This document shows, one piece after another, positions 1-8,381 of a stretch of 57,582 nucleotides of DNA. Each line of letters starts with the position of its first letter. The first letter of the stretch is position 1. The stretch covers positions 1-57,582 of the forward strand of contig PXSK01000010.1 of NCBI GenBank assembly GCA_003022865.1, written 5' to 3'. A program made the position numbers and the translations under genes. Source of the DNA: Halobacteriales archaeon SW_5_70_135 (GTDB lineage Archaea; Halobacteriota; Halobacteria; Halobacteriales; SW-7-71-33). Below the pieces are notes generated by a model. It was not told the DNA's origin and did not search any database. It saw nothing but the letters and a program-made list of their open reading frames with translations.

Positions 1-392
1 ACCGGGTCTGTACGGTGCCCGCCAGCCCCGAGTATCCGGTGATGAACCTCGGTCAGGCCGCGACCGTGGTGCTGTACGAGCTCCGCTCGCTCGCCCTCGG
101 CGACGACCACCTCCCGGACGTGGCACAGGAGCGCGCGGACGAGGCGGAGATAGAGCGGCTGTACGACCGCTTCGATGCCCTGCTCGCCGCGATCGACCAC
201 CCCGAGGAGAAGCGCGCGAAGGCCGGTCGGCTCGTGCGCCGACTCCTCGGGCGCGCCCACCCCACCGACCGCGAGACGGTGACGCTCACGGGGATCTTTC
301 GACGCGCGAGCGAGCTGGCGAGCGAGGCGCCGACCGGCGGCGAGGTGCCGCCGGAAGGGGAGAGTGAGGACAGCGACGACGGAGACGGATAG
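1..392 (+). CDS. TrmJ-like SPOUT RNA methyltransferase, C-terminal part (cut by window edge)
   Basis: The frame is open to the left edge, so this is the last ~130 codons of a longer gene. The segment PEYPVMNLGQAATVVLYELR matches the C-terminal part of the SPOUT fold of TrmJ/TrmH-type 2'-O-methyltransferases, where the knot binds SAM and the dimer interface forms (family knowledge; TrmJ methylates tRNA position 32). The remaining tail is charged and helical, ending in an acidic stretch. An internal GTG at 15 is in frame but is unlikely to be the true start, because the knot motif begins before it. The substrate cannot be decided from this fragment. Confidence 0.78.
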   Translation, partial: RVCTVPASPEYPVMNLGQAATVVLYELRSLALGDDHLPDVAQERADEAEIERLYDRFDALLAAIDHPEEKRAKAGRLVRRLLGRAHPTDRETVTLTGIFRRASELASEAPTGGEVPPEGESEDSDDGDG

Positions 393-411
393 GGGCAAGG
401 CTCTTCGCCGC

Positions 412-427
412 GTATATCCAGATATAC
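412..427. promoter_or_regulatory. Perfect palindrome overlapping the vapB promoter region (putative TA operator)
   Basis: GTATATC at 412-418 and GATATAC at 421-427 are exact reverse complements separated by CA. The palindrome ends three bases before the vapB ATG at 431 and contains the only AT-rich, TATA-like sequence here. VapBC pairs usually repress themselves by binding such palindromes; binding here is inferred. Confidence 0.6.
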
Positions 428-430
428 ATC

Positions 431-679
431 ATGGTGAAGACGATCCGGGTCTCGGAGGAGTACCACGAGTGGCTGCTGGCGCACAAGCGGGACGACGAGA
501 CCGTGGAGGAGACGCTCCGCAGGATGACGCGCGGACCGAATCCCGAAGACGTGGCCGGGTTACTCACCGAGGAGGAGGCGGAGACTGCAAAGCAAGCCGT
601 CGAGAGAGTTCGAACGCGTGACCGGGGCCGGCTCGACGAAGCACGAGAGGCGGCCGAGAACGCCGGCCAGGATCGATGA
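431..679 (+). CDS. VapB-family antitoxin
   Basis: 82 residues. The N-terminal half (MVKTIRVSEEYHEWLLAHKR) looks like the ribbon-helix DNA-binding part of VapB-type antitoxins (PF02697-like). The C-terminal half is a charged helix rich in E, A and R, suited to wrap a PIN toxin. The stop codon overlaps the start of the next gene (ATGA), which implies translational coupling, the standard antitoxin-toxin arrangement. It should neutralise the adjacent VapC and, with it, repress the operon through the palindrome just upstream. The family is assigned by context as much as by sequence, because antitoxins diverge fast. Confidence 0.8.
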   Translation: MVKTIRVSEEYHEWLLAHKRDDETVEETLRRMTRGPNPEDVAGLLTEEEAETAKQAVERVRTRDRGRLDEAREAAENAGQDR

Positions 680-1071
680 TCCTCGACTCGTCGTACCTAT
701 TCGATCTCATGTCGAACAGTCCCGACGCCTTCGAGAAGGGGACTGAACTCGTCGACGAGGGGGAGATGCAGTGGTTACCGACTCCTGTCGTCGCCGAAGT
801 CTACTACGGCGTCGCGACGACCCGGAGTGACACCACGGAGGACCAGGTCCGAAACAGGCTCCTGGGCTACCCTCGGATCGACGTAGACGAGGAGGTCGCT
901 CGGACCGCCGGGGAACTGCTCGCGTCGGCCGACGACAGGGCCGGAGGTGAGGCAGGAGTCGGTCCGAACGACGCCTACATCGCCGCCATGGCAGGGATAC
1001 TCGGCGACTCAGTTCTGACCGCCAACGTCGACGACTTCGAGGCACTCGGCGTCGATGTCGAGACGTACTGA
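676..1071 (+). CDS. VapC-family PIN-domain ribonuclease toxin
   Basis: 131 residues, the usual length for a single PIN domain. The acidic metal-binding residues are all visible: Asp4 in MILDSSYL, Glu41 in VVAEVYYG, Asp99 in GPNDAYIA and the pair Asp119/120 in NVDDF. VapC enzymes are Mg-dependent endoribonucleases that cut tRNA or rRNA when freed from antitoxin; the target here is unknown. The gene overlaps vapB by four bases. All catalytic residues are present, so the toxin is probably active. Confidence 0.88.
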   Translation: MILDSSYLFDLMSNSPDAFEKGTELVDEGEMQWLPTPVVAEVYYGVATTRSDTTEDQVRNRLLGYPRIDVDEEVARTAGELLASADDRAGGEAGVGPNDAYIAAMAGILGDSVLTANVDDFEALGVDVETY

Positions 1072-1098
1072 CGCCTGCTGGAAGCCGATAGTGTACGG

Positions 1099-2886
1099 TC
1101 AGGAACGCTCCCGGATCGCCGCCCGCAGCGCGTCGCTGACGACCTCGCCGTCGGCTTTGCCGCGGAGTTCGCCCATCGCCTCGCCCATCAGCGCGGAGAA
1201 GGCGCCCATCCCCTCGGTGTCGACCTGCTCGGCGTTGCGCTCGACGACCCGCTCGACGGCCCTCGGCAGGTCCCCGTCGGCGAGTGAGTCGAACGTGTCG
1301 AGCAGGTGTTCGTCGGTGAGGCGGTCGACCGCGACGCCGTCGCGCCGGAGTTCGGTCAGCGTCGACTCGAGCACGCCGGCGGCGGTCGTCGGCTCGACGC
1401 CGCGCTCGACCGCCCGCTCGTACAGCGGCATCCGCTCGCCGTAGGCCACCTGCTCGGCGAGGTCGGAGTCGAGGCCGTGTTCGTCGACATAGCGGTCCAC
1501 CCGTTCGGTGAGCAGTTCGGGCGTCTCGACGTCGCCCGGGTCGGGGTCGACCGGCGGCACGTCCGTCTCGGGGTACATCCGTGCCGCGCCCGGGAGCGGC
1601 CGGAGATACCGCGTCGTCCCGTCCTCGTTCGCCCCGCGGGTCTCCTCCGGGACACCCTCGACCGCCGCACGGGCGCGGTCCGCGACGGCCTCGATCGCCA
1701 CCTCGGCGGTCGACTCGCCGGCGGCGACGAGCGCGACGGCGTCCGCCGGGTCGGCGTCGACGGCCTCGCGTAGCGCGGCGACCTCCTCGTCGGTGGTCCC
1801 GTAGGCGGGGAGTTCGTCGGTATGGAAGATCCCGCCGGCGCCGTGGCGCTTCGCGTGGTCGGAGAGCTCCGTCCCCAGACGGCGGTCCGGGGCGATCTCC
1901 CGGCCGACCAGTCCGTCGAAGCCCGCCAGTCGGACGGCGCGGACGACGCCGTCGTCGCCGAGGGCACCGCGGAGCAGGTCGCTGTCGGTGTCCTCGAAGA
2001 CGTCGGTCGCGTCCGTCGGCTCGCCGACGGCGGCGTCGCGCGCTCGTAGCTCGCCGGCAATGTCCGCGAGCGCGACCTGGCGGTCGGCCTCGGTCCGGAC
2101 GATGTCGTCGATGTCTTCCAGGGACTGCACGCCCTTGACCTCGACGCGGGCGCCGCGCTCGACGGAGACGTTGACGTCCTGGCGGATCGTCCCCAGCCCG
2201 CGTTTCACCGTCCCCGTCGAGCGAAGCAGCATGCCGATCCGCTCGGCCGCGGCGCGAGCGCCCTCGGGCGTGGAGATGTCCGGCTCCGTGCCGATCTCCA
2301 CCAGCGGCACGCCCAGCCGGTCCAACCCGTAGGTGACGCCGTCCTCGTCGTCCTCGATCCGGCGGGCGCTCTCCTCCTCGAGCATGAGGTCGGCGACCCG
2401 CACCTCGCCGGCGTCGGTCTCGATCGCGCCGTCGCGGGCGATCTGCATCGTGCGCTGGAAGCCGGAGGTGTTCGACCCGTCGACGACGATCTTCCGCATG
2501 ACGTGGACCTGGTCGACCGGCTCCATCCCGAGCAGGGCGGCGACCTGGAGTGCGGTCTCCATCGCCTCGTCGTCGACGCGGTGTGGCGGCTCCTCGTCGG
2601 CCTCGACGAGACAGGTGGCGTCGTAGGCGAGGTACTCGAACCGTCGCCGGACGCGGGACTCCTCCAGGGCGGCCTCGTCTATCTCTCCGAGTTCCGAGCG
2701 GGTCGGATGGAGGTAACGGACGAACCGCTCGGTCGCCGCCTCCGGCTCGCGGGCCTCGGTGGGACACGCACAGAACAGCTTCGTCTCCGTGTCGAGCTGC
2801 TGGTGTATCTCCAGGCCGGCGACGAGCCCGAGCGCCTCGTAGTCGCGGTCAGGCGCGGCGGCGTCGGCAGTGTCTGCGCTCATCAC
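1099..2886 (-). CDS. gatE: Glutamyl-tRNA(Gln) amidotransferase subunit E
   Basis: 595 residues, close to the usual archaeal GatE length. The N-terminus carries the GatB/E core motif GLEIHQQLDT (residues 24-33), followed by cysteines in KLFCACPT that fit the zinc site. The middle holds the aspartyl-tRNA-synthetase-like GAD insertion that distinguishes GatE from GatB, and the C-terminus is a YqeY-like tRNA-binding tail. With GatD it converts Glu-tRNA(Gln) to Gln-tRNA(Gln), the only archaeal route to this aminoacyl-tRNA. No gatD lies in the window. The first two codons are both methionine (2886 and 2883), so the start is uncertain by one codon. Confidence 0.95.
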   Translation of the reverse strand: MMSADTADAAAPDRDYEALGLVAGLEIHQQLDTETKLFCACPTEAREPEAATERFVRYLHPTRSELGEIDEAALEESRVRRRFEYLAYDATCLVEADEEPPHRVDDEAMETALQVAALLGMEPVDQVHVMRKIVVDGSNTSGFQRTMQIARDGAIETDAGEVRVADLMLEEESARRIEDDEDGVTYGLDRLGVPLVEIGTEPDISTPEGARAAAERIGMLLRSTGTVKRGLGTIRQDVNVSVERGARVEVKGVQSLEDIDDIVRTEADRQVALADIAGELRARDAAVGEPTDATDVFEDTDSDLLRGALGDDGVVRAVRLAGFDGLVGREIAPDRRLGTELSDHAKRHGAGGIFHTDELPAYGTTDEEVAALREAVDADPADAVALVAAGESTAEVAIEAVADRARAAVEGVPEETRGANEDGTTRYLRPLPGAARMYPETDVPPVDPDPGDVETPELLTERVDRYVDEHGLDSDLAEQVAYGERMPLYERAVERGVEPTTAAGVLESTLTELRRDGVAVDRLTDEHLLDTFDSLADGDLPRAVERVVERNAEQVDTEGMGAFSALMGEAMGELRGKADGEVVSDALRAAIRERS

Positions 2887-2941
2887 CCGCGTCTCCGGGA
2901 GCGCCCCTGAAAAATGCCCGGGGGGTCGACGGTCGCCGGAC

Positions 2942-4024
2942 TCAGACGACGCCGGTGGTCTCGGCGACCCGTCGCGCCGCGGGCTCGCTCATGCCGTCGC
3001 CGAGCACGGTGTAGCGGTCGCGGATCCGGTGGGCGGTGGTCATCGCCTCGATCAGCGTGTCGGCCTCGATGCCGAGTCCCTCGGCGGTCGTCGGCGCACC
3101 GAGACTCTCCAGCGCGGAGCGGATCTCCCGCCAAATGCCCCTGTCGCCGCCGTGGAGATACGCCGTCAGCACCGAGGCGACGCCGACCTGGTGGCCGTGC
3201 AGCGCCTCGCCCGGCGAGAGTCGGTCCAGCTGGTGGGAGATGAGATGTTCGGCGCCGCTGGCGGGTCGGGAGGAGCCGGCGATCGACATCGCCACGCCGG
3301 AGGAGACGAGTGCCTTCACAACGGTCCAGGCGGACTCCTCCAGGCCGGGGCGGATGGAGTCGGCGTTGTCGACGAGCATCTCGGCGGTCATCTCCGACAG
3401 GGCGCCGGCGTACTCCGAGTACGGCACGTTCTTCAGCCGCGTGGCGAGCTGCCAATCCATGACGGCAGTGTAGTTCGAGATGATGTCGGCACAGCCGGCG
3501 GTCGTCAGTTCCCAGGGGGCGTCCGCCAGCGTCTCGGTGTCGGCGACGACCGCCACCGGCGGCTCGGCGGCGACGGAGTGACGCGTGTCCCCGTCGGGGA
3601 CGGAGCCGCGACCGGAGACGATACCGTCGTGACTGGCTGCCGTCGGCACGGAGACGAAGGCCAGACCGAGGTCCTCGGCGGCCATCTTCGCGATGTCGAT
3701 CGCCTTGCCGCCGCCGACGCCGACGAGGTACGTCGCCTCGGCCTCGCGGGCCCGCTCGATGACGCGGGTGACGGCGTCGAAGCTCGCCGTCTCGACGACG
3801 ACCGTCTCCGGCGTCCCGTCCCCGTCGTCGCCGGGGCCGTCGGTGGCGGCCGCCAGCTGCTCCCGCACGCGGTCGCCCGCGATCGACCGTGGCGTCGGGC
3901 TCGTGACCACGAGCGGCCGCCCGGTGACGGGCAGGCTGCCGACCACTTCACCCACCCGGTCGACGACGCCGTGCCCTACGACGACGTCACGCGGGAGACG
4001 GATCCAGGTGGACTTCTCGAACAT
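2942..4024 (-). CDS. egsA: sn-glycerol-1-phosphate dehydrogenase
   Basis: 360 residues. It reduces dihydroxyacetone phosphate to sn-glycerol-1-phosphate, the stereospecific backbone of archaeal ether lipids. The start MFEKSTWIRLPRDVVVGHGV is typical of haloarchaeal enzymes; a much longer open frame continues upstream but is not protein-like there. The nucleotide-binding loop is VGVGGGKAIDIAK. The iron-containing-alcohol-dehydrogenase-fold metal site is provided by ASHDG and by the histidines in SGAEHLISHQLDRLSPG and EALHGHQVG. It lies after gatE on the same strand with a short gap and has no lipid-synthesis neighbour here. Confidence 0.96.
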   Translation of the reverse strand: MFEKSTWIRLPRDVVVGHGVVDRVGEVVGSLPVTGRPLVVTSPTPRSIAGDRVREQLAAATDGPGDDGDGTPETVVVETASFDAVTRVIERAREAEATYLVGVGGGKAIDIAKMAAEDLGLAFVSVPTAASHDGIVSGRGSVPDGDTRHSVAAEPPVAVVADTETLADAPWELTTAGCADIISNYTAVMDWQLATRLKNVPYSEYAGALSEMTAEMLVDNADSIRPGLEESAWTVVKALVSSGVAMSIAGSSRPASGAEHLISHQLDRLSPGEALHGHQVGVASVLTAYLHGGDRGIWREIRSALESLGAPTTAEGLGIEADTLIEAMTTAHRIRDRYTVLGDGMSEPAARRVAETTGVV

Positions 4025-4405
4025 ACCGCGATCAGGTCGGGCCGTCCGGAAACGCTTTGCCATCCGCCACCGGCGTCGACGACAGCACCTCCGTTCGACG
4101 CCGCCGCCCACGGGGGCCGCGACCGGCAGACCGGGGCGTCGTGTGTGCGGTCGTCGAGCTTTTGCTGAACGCCGAAAGCTTGACGAACGAACGAACGAAC
4201 GTACGTGACGGCTCCCGTAGTCGCGGTTCTGGCGTGGATGGAGCGAGCTGGCGGCGGTGGACGGCGCCCGCCGGCCGAGCTGGCGACCCGGCTCGCCGGC
4301 CGGTGCCGGGAGGCCGGAACGCGGTAGTCGTCTCTCCGACCACCGGGAACGAGTTCCGGTGCGTGAATATTTATCACGGGCGATCGCGTACGCCGACGAG
4401 TGACG
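4025..4405. other. Divergent intergenic region with inverted repeat and tetranucleotide repeat
   Basis: 381 bases between the divergent genes egsA and livK with no convincing gene. It holds an inverted repeat with 12-bp arms (4151-4162 and 4175-4186, one mismatch), directly followed by about four to five ACGA units (4183-4201). A second imperfect inverted repeat, caccgggaac...gttccggtg (4341-4361), abuts the livK TATA box. Confidence 0.6.
4366..4374 (+). promoter_or_regulatory. TATA box of the liv operon
   Basis: AATATTTAT, the most AT-rich spot in the region, lies 32 bp before the ATG at 4406. Transcription should start about 25 bp downstream, giving a leader of only ~10 nt. An imperfect inverted repeat immediately upstream could be a regulator site. 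Confidence 0.65.
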
Positions 4406-5617
4406 ATGCAACGCCGAACGTTTCTCAAGACGGCGGGAGCGGCGACGAGCGTGGGCGTGCTCGCGGGCTGTGCCGGTGGGTCGGAAGGCACGACGACGAT
4501 CGGCGTTCTCGGCCCGGAGAGCGGCCCGCTCTCGACGCTGTGGGAGTCCTACGAGGCGAACATCCAGCTCGCGGTCGACCAGATGAACGGCGACGGCAAT
4601 TTCGTCCACGACGGCGGCGGTCTCGACGTCGGCGGGACGGCCCGCGAGGTGGAGTACATCGCCTACGACACGGAGTCGAAGCCGAACGTCGGCGTCAGCG
4701 CCGCCCAGCGACTGATAGAACAGGACGGCGTCCCGGCCGTCCTCGGGGCGATGTCCTCGACGACGACGCTCGCGATAATGGACATCACCGAGAGTTCGGA
4801 GGTGCCCCAGATCACGAGCGTCTCGGTCAACGAGAAGATAACCGGCTCCGAGGGCCACCGGTGGATGTTCCGCAACAAGGACACCGACAGCATGCGGGCG
4901 CAGTTCATCAGCGACGCCATCGCCAACGATATTGGCTTCGACAGCGTCGGGATGGTCGGTCCGAACGACGACTTCGGCGTGGGACGGATGGAGGCGTTCG
5001 CCTCGGCGCTCGCCGACCGCGGCGTCGAGACGACCGCACAGCAGGCGTTCAACCCCGACCAGCAGTCGTTCCTCTCGGAGCTGGAGCAGATACGCGCCGA
5101 CGACCCCGACGCGGTGTATCTCGTCGTCAATGACCCGACCAGCGCGGAGGTGCTGGTGCCCCAGGCCCGTCAGGTCGGCTTCGAGGAGATAGTCGCCACC
5201 AACCCCGCCGGGACTGCCGACATGCCCGACAAGGTGGGCGACCCCCTCGAGGGGGCGTACATCGAGATCACCTTTCCGAACGAGGCCTCCGGCGCCGCCG
5301 ACCACGTCACCGACTGGGCCACGAGCCTGAGCGAGGCGACGGACGGCGAGATCCCGCCGGACTACATCGGCGCGCCGACGTACGACGCGGTGAACCTCCT
5401 CGGTGACGCCCTCGTCCGGGCGGGGTCGACGGAGCGGCCGGCCGTACGCGACGCCGTGGCGAGCGCGAGCATGACCGGCGTCTACCCGTACCCCGACTTC
5501 GAGTTGAGCTTCGACCGGAGCGGCCAGGCACAGGTCGTCTCGGGGCTGGCCCAGTGGCGCCAGGAGAGCGGTGAGTGGTCGCTGACGCCGGTCACCGGCC
5601 CCTTCGCCGACGGCTGA
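4406..5617 (+). CDS. Branched-chain amino acid ABC transporter substrate-binding lipoprotein (LivK-like)
   Basis: 403 residues. The start MQRRTFLK is a Tat motif followed by a hydrophobic stretch and the lipobox LAGC with Cys22, so the protein is exported folded and lipid-anchored outside the membrane. A GTG at 4400 is an alternative start two codons earlier. The body is a type I periplasmic-binding fold (TIGVLGPESGPLSTLW; SAAQRLIEQDGVPAVLGAMSS), as in LivJ/LivK and amide-binding proteins. It is the first gene of a five-gene transporter operon and captures the ligand for LivHM. The ligand could be leucine/isoleucine/valine, but also urea or short-chain amides, which this family also binds. 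Confidence 0.9.
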   Translation: MQRRTFLKTAGAATSVGVLAGCAGGSEGTTTIGVLGPESGPLSTLWESYEANIQLAVDQMNGDGNFVHDGGGLDVGGTAREVEYIAYDTESKPNVGVSAAQRLIEQDGVPAVLGAMSSTTTLAIMDITESSEVPQITSVSVNEKITGSEGHRWMFRNKDTDSMRAQFISDAIANDIGFDSVGMVGPNDDFGVGRMEAFASALADRGVETTAQQAFNPDQQSFLSELEQIRADDPDAVYLVVNDPTSAEVLVPQARQVGFEEIVATNPAGTADMPDKVGDPLEGAYIEITFPNEASGAADHVTDWATSLSEATDGEIPPDYIGAPTYDAVNLLGDALVRAGSTERPAVRDAVASASMTGVYPYPDFELSFDRSGQAQVVSGLAQWRQESGEWSLTPVTGPFADG

Positions 5618-5620
5618 GCC

Positions 5621-6544
5621 GTGAGCGTGACAGTCGGACTCACCGAGACCGCCGTAACTCTCCAGGCGAGGCCGGAACTGGTCGTCCAGCAGCTGCTGAA
5701 CGGGCTCTCCATCGGCGCAGTGTACGCACTCATCGCTATCGGTCTCACGCTCGTGTTCGGGATCATGGACGTGATCAACTTCGCCCACGGCGAGTTCGTG
5801 ATGCTCGGCGGCTACGCGCTGTTCTGGCTGATCACGCTGTTCAGCGTCCCGTTTTTCCCCGCGATGGTCGTCGGCGTGGTCCTGGTCGGCGGCTTCGCGG
5901 TGGTGGTCGAACGGTCCGTGTTCCGGCCGCTGTACGACCGCCCGCTGCTGGCGCCGATGATGGCCTCGTTCGGCCTGCTGCTCGTGGTGCAAAACGGTGT
6001 CAGCTACCTCTGGGGAGGGAGGCCGCGGTCGATCCCCGACCCGTTCGGCAACGCCGTGCTGTCCGTCGAGGGGTTCACGGTCTCGTATCTGCGGCTGTTC
6101 ACCGTCGTCGTGACGGCGCTGATGTATCTCGGCCTGTGGGCCTTCCTCCAGTACAGCGTCACCGGGAAGGCGATCCGCGCGACTGCACAGAACGAGGAGG
6201 CGGCGCTCATCCGGGGGATCGACACCGACCGGGTCAACACCGTGACGTTCGTCCTCAGTGGCGTCTTCGGCGCCGTCGGTGGCGTCCTCTACGGGACGCT
6301 GTTTCCGGTGTTTCCGACCATGGGTCTCTACCCGATGCTGAAGGCGTTCGCGGCCATCATCATCGGCGGCCTCGGCAGCGTTCCCGGCGCGCTCGTCGGC
6401 GGTCTCCTCATCGGCGTTATCGAAGCCGTCGGGATCGTCCTCGTCGAGAACGGCTCGCAGTGGCGTGACGCCTTCGCCTTCCTGCTTCTGGTGGTCGTGT
6501 TGCTGGTGCGCCCGCGAGGACTGCTCGGGGGGTGGGACAGGTGA
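5621..6544 (+). CDS. Branched-chain amino acid ABC transporter permease (LivH-like)
   Basis: 307 residues with about eight hydrophobic segments. Family marks are LLNGLSIGAVYALIAIGLTL near residue 27 and the conserved VINFAHGEFVMLGGY near residue 48. It forms half of the membrane pore with the following LivM. The gene starts with GTG four bases after the livK stop, and its own stop overlaps the next start, so the operon is translated as a coupled unit. Confidence 0.9.
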   Translation: MSVTVGLTETAVTLQARPELVVQQLLNGLSIGAVYALIAIGLTLVFGIMDVINFAHGEFVMLGGYALFWLITLFSVPFFPAMVVGVVLVGGFAVVVERSVFRPLYDRPLLAPMMASFGLLLVVQNGVSYLWGGRPRSIPDPFGNAVLSVEGFTVSYLRLFTVVVTALMYLGLWAFLQYSVTGKAIRATAQNEEAALIRGIDTDRVNTVTFVLSGVFGAVGGVLYGTLFPVFPTMGLYPMLKAFAAIIIGGLGSVPGALVGGLLIGVIEAVGIVLVENGSQWRDAFAFLLLVVVLLVRPRGLLGGWDR

Positions 6545-7620
6545 GTCTCGACTCCGTCACGGTGCGTCTCGCACGGACCGTCGAGAACTCCCGTCGGACG
6601 GCGACGCTCGCGCTCGTGGCGGCCGTCCTCGCGCCCGTCGCCCTCGCCAACAGCTACCAGATCAACGTCCTCGTGCTGGTGCTCGTCTTCGCGTTGCTGG
6701 CGCTGTCGGTGGACCTGCTGCTCGGGTTCACCGGCTACCTCTCGCTGGCACACCACGGCCTCTGGGGGGTCGGCGCGTACACCTCCGCAGTCCTGGCGGT
6801 GAAGGCCGACGTGCCGGTGCTTCTGGCGATGCTCGTCGCGACGGGGTTCACCGCCGTCTTCGCCGCCGCCGTCGCGGTGCCGACGTTCCGGGTCCGGGGA
6901 CACTACTTCGCGCTGGCGACGCTTGCGGTCGGCGAACTCGTCGTCCTCGTGTTGAACAACTGGGTCGAAGTGACCGAGGGACCGTTCGGACTGACGGGGA
7001 TCCCTGCCCCGCGGGTGCCGCTCGTCGGGACGGTGGAGTCGCGGCTTTTGTACTACTACGCGACGCTGCTGGTGCTCGTGGGCGTCGTGGCCGGGGTCGT
7101 CCGGCTTCTCCGGTCGCCGTTCGGCCTCTGTCTGCGGGCCATCCGGGAGGACGAAGGGCTGGCGGAGGCACAGGGACTCCGGCTGGTCCGCTACAAGGTG
7201 TCGGCGTACGCGCTGTCCGGCCTCATCGCCGGGATAGCCGGCGCGCTGTTCGCCCACTACCAGCAGGTGCTCGGCCCCGACAACTTCGCGATCCAGTACA
7301 TGGCCGAGACGCTGGTGATGGTCATCGTCGGTGGATCGGGCTTCGTCGCCGGCAGCGTCGTCGGTCCGCTCGTGTTCGTGACGCTGCCCGAGCTGTACCG
7401 GGCGCTCGGCGAACTGCGCCTGGTCCTGTTCGGGGCCGTTCTCGTCGTCGTCGTGATTCGGGCTCCGGAGGGGATCGTCGGTCTCGTTCGGGAGTGGACG
7501 AGACGGACCGTCCGCGGTCGGCGGGACGCCTTCGACCCCGACGAGAGCGCCCCCGAGAGGACGAAGCGGCGAACGGAGACCGACGGAAGTGGAGACGAGA
7601 ACAGGAGGGACCGCACGTGA
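6541..7620 (+). CDS. Branched-chain amino acid ABC transporter permease (LivM-like)
   Basis: About 359 residues. Hydrophobic segments begin near residue 20, and the LivM signature GFTGYLSLAHHGLWGVGAYT follows a DLLL stretch. The C-terminal ~45 residues are hydrophilic and charged and probably cytoplasmic. I chose the GTG at 6541, which overlaps the livH stop (GTGA); a GTG at 6532 would add three residues. Its stop overlaps the GTG start of the ATPase gene in the same way. It pairs with LivH to form the transport channel. Confidence 0.88.
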   Translation: MSLDSVTVRLARTVENSRRTATLALVAAVLAPVALANSYQINVLVLVLVFALLALSVDLLLGFTGYLSLAHHGLWGVGAYTSAVLAVKADVPVLLAMLVATGFTAVFAAAVAVPTFRVRGHYFALATLAVGELVVLVLNNWVEVTEGPFGLTGIPAPRVPLVGTVESRLLYYYATLLVLVGVVAGVVRLLRSPFGLCLRAIREDEGLAEAQGLRLVRYKVSAYALSGLIAGIAGALFAHYQQVLGPDNFAIQYMAETLVMVIVGGSGFVAGSVVGPLVFVTLPELYRALGELRLVLFGAVLVVVVIRAPEGIVGLVREWTRRTVRGRRDAFDPDESAPERTKRRTETDGSGDENRRDRT

Positions 7621-8372
7621 CGCTGCTGTCGCTCTCGGACGTCTCGAAGTCCTTCGGTGGCCTGACGGCCGTCGACGGGGCGAGCTTCGAGGTCCGCGAG
7701 GGCGAACTCCTGGGGCTGGCGGGACCGAACGGGGCCGGCAAGACCGTCACCTTCGACCTCATCACCGGCCAGCTCGCTCCGGACGCCGGTCGGATCACTT
7801 ACGACGGCGAGGAGATCACCGGCTACAGTCCGGACGAGGTCGCCCGCACGGGCATCGGCCGGACGTTCCAGGAGGTCCGCGTGTACGAGGACCTCACCGT
7901 ACGCCAGAATCTCGCCTTCGCCGCACAGCGGAAGGGGATCGTCACGACGCTGGGCTCGGTCGTTCCGGGCAGGGGGGGTGCCCGGACGGACCTGGCCGGT
8001 CGGGCCGACGAGATGCTCGAAACCGTCGAGCTCGAGCGCCTGGCCGACCAGCCGGCCGCCAACCTCTCGCACGGTCAGCAGAAGATCCTCGCCTTCGCGG
8101 CGTCGCTGATGACCCACCCGGAACCGGAGCTCGTCCTCCTCGACGAGCCGATGGCCGGGGTCAACCCGACGATGATCGAGCGTCTCGCCGACTACATCCG
8201 AACGTTCCACGACCGGGGCAAGACGTTCCTCATCGTCGAGCACAACATGCGTCTCATGGCCGACCTCTGTGACCGAATGGTCGTGATGGACGCCGGGTCG
8301 CCGATAGCGACCGGCCCGCCGGAGACGGTACGGAACGACGACCACGTCGTCGAGGCGTACTTCGGGAGCTGA
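7617..8372 (+). CDS. Branched-chain amino acid ABC transporter ATPase (LivG-like)
   Basis: 251 residues. Walker A is GPNGAGKT (36-43), the ABC signature is LSHGQQK (about 150), and Walker B is LVLLDEPMAG (about 171). NPTMIERL just after it and the C-terminal VEAYFGS are typical of LivG. After Walker A the sequence reads GKTVTFDL where most relatives have GKTTLFN, an unusual substitution next to the nucleotide. The start is a GTG overlapping the livM stop. An in-frame open stretch reaches much further upstream but lies inside livM and is not protein-like. Powers import together with the next gene. Confidence 0.9.
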   Translation: MTLLSLSDVSKSFGGLTAVDGASFEVREGELLGLAGPNGAGKTVTFDLITGQLAPDAGRITYDGEEITGYSPDEVARTGIGRTFQEVRVYEDLTVRQNLAFAAQRKGIVTTLGSVVPGRGGARTDLAGRADEMLETVELERLADQPAANLSHGQQKILAFAASLMTHPEPELVLLDEPMAGVNPTMIERLADYIRTFHDRGKTFLIVEHNMRLMADLCDRMVVMDAGSPIATGPPETVRNDDHVVEAYFGS

Positions 8373-8381
8373 CCCACGCTC

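Noticed and set aside
707-2767. Very long open frame antisense to and overlapping gatE (minus strand, 686 codons)
   Set aside because: It is almost pure arginine/proline/glycine, has no family resemblance, and overlaps the intact vapC and gatE genes; long stop-free shadow frames are normal at this GC content.
4025-5992. Upstream extension of the egsA frame to 1016 codons
   Set aside because: The extension runs antisense through livK and has no protein-family signal; the egsA family starts at the MFEKSTWIR methionine (4024).
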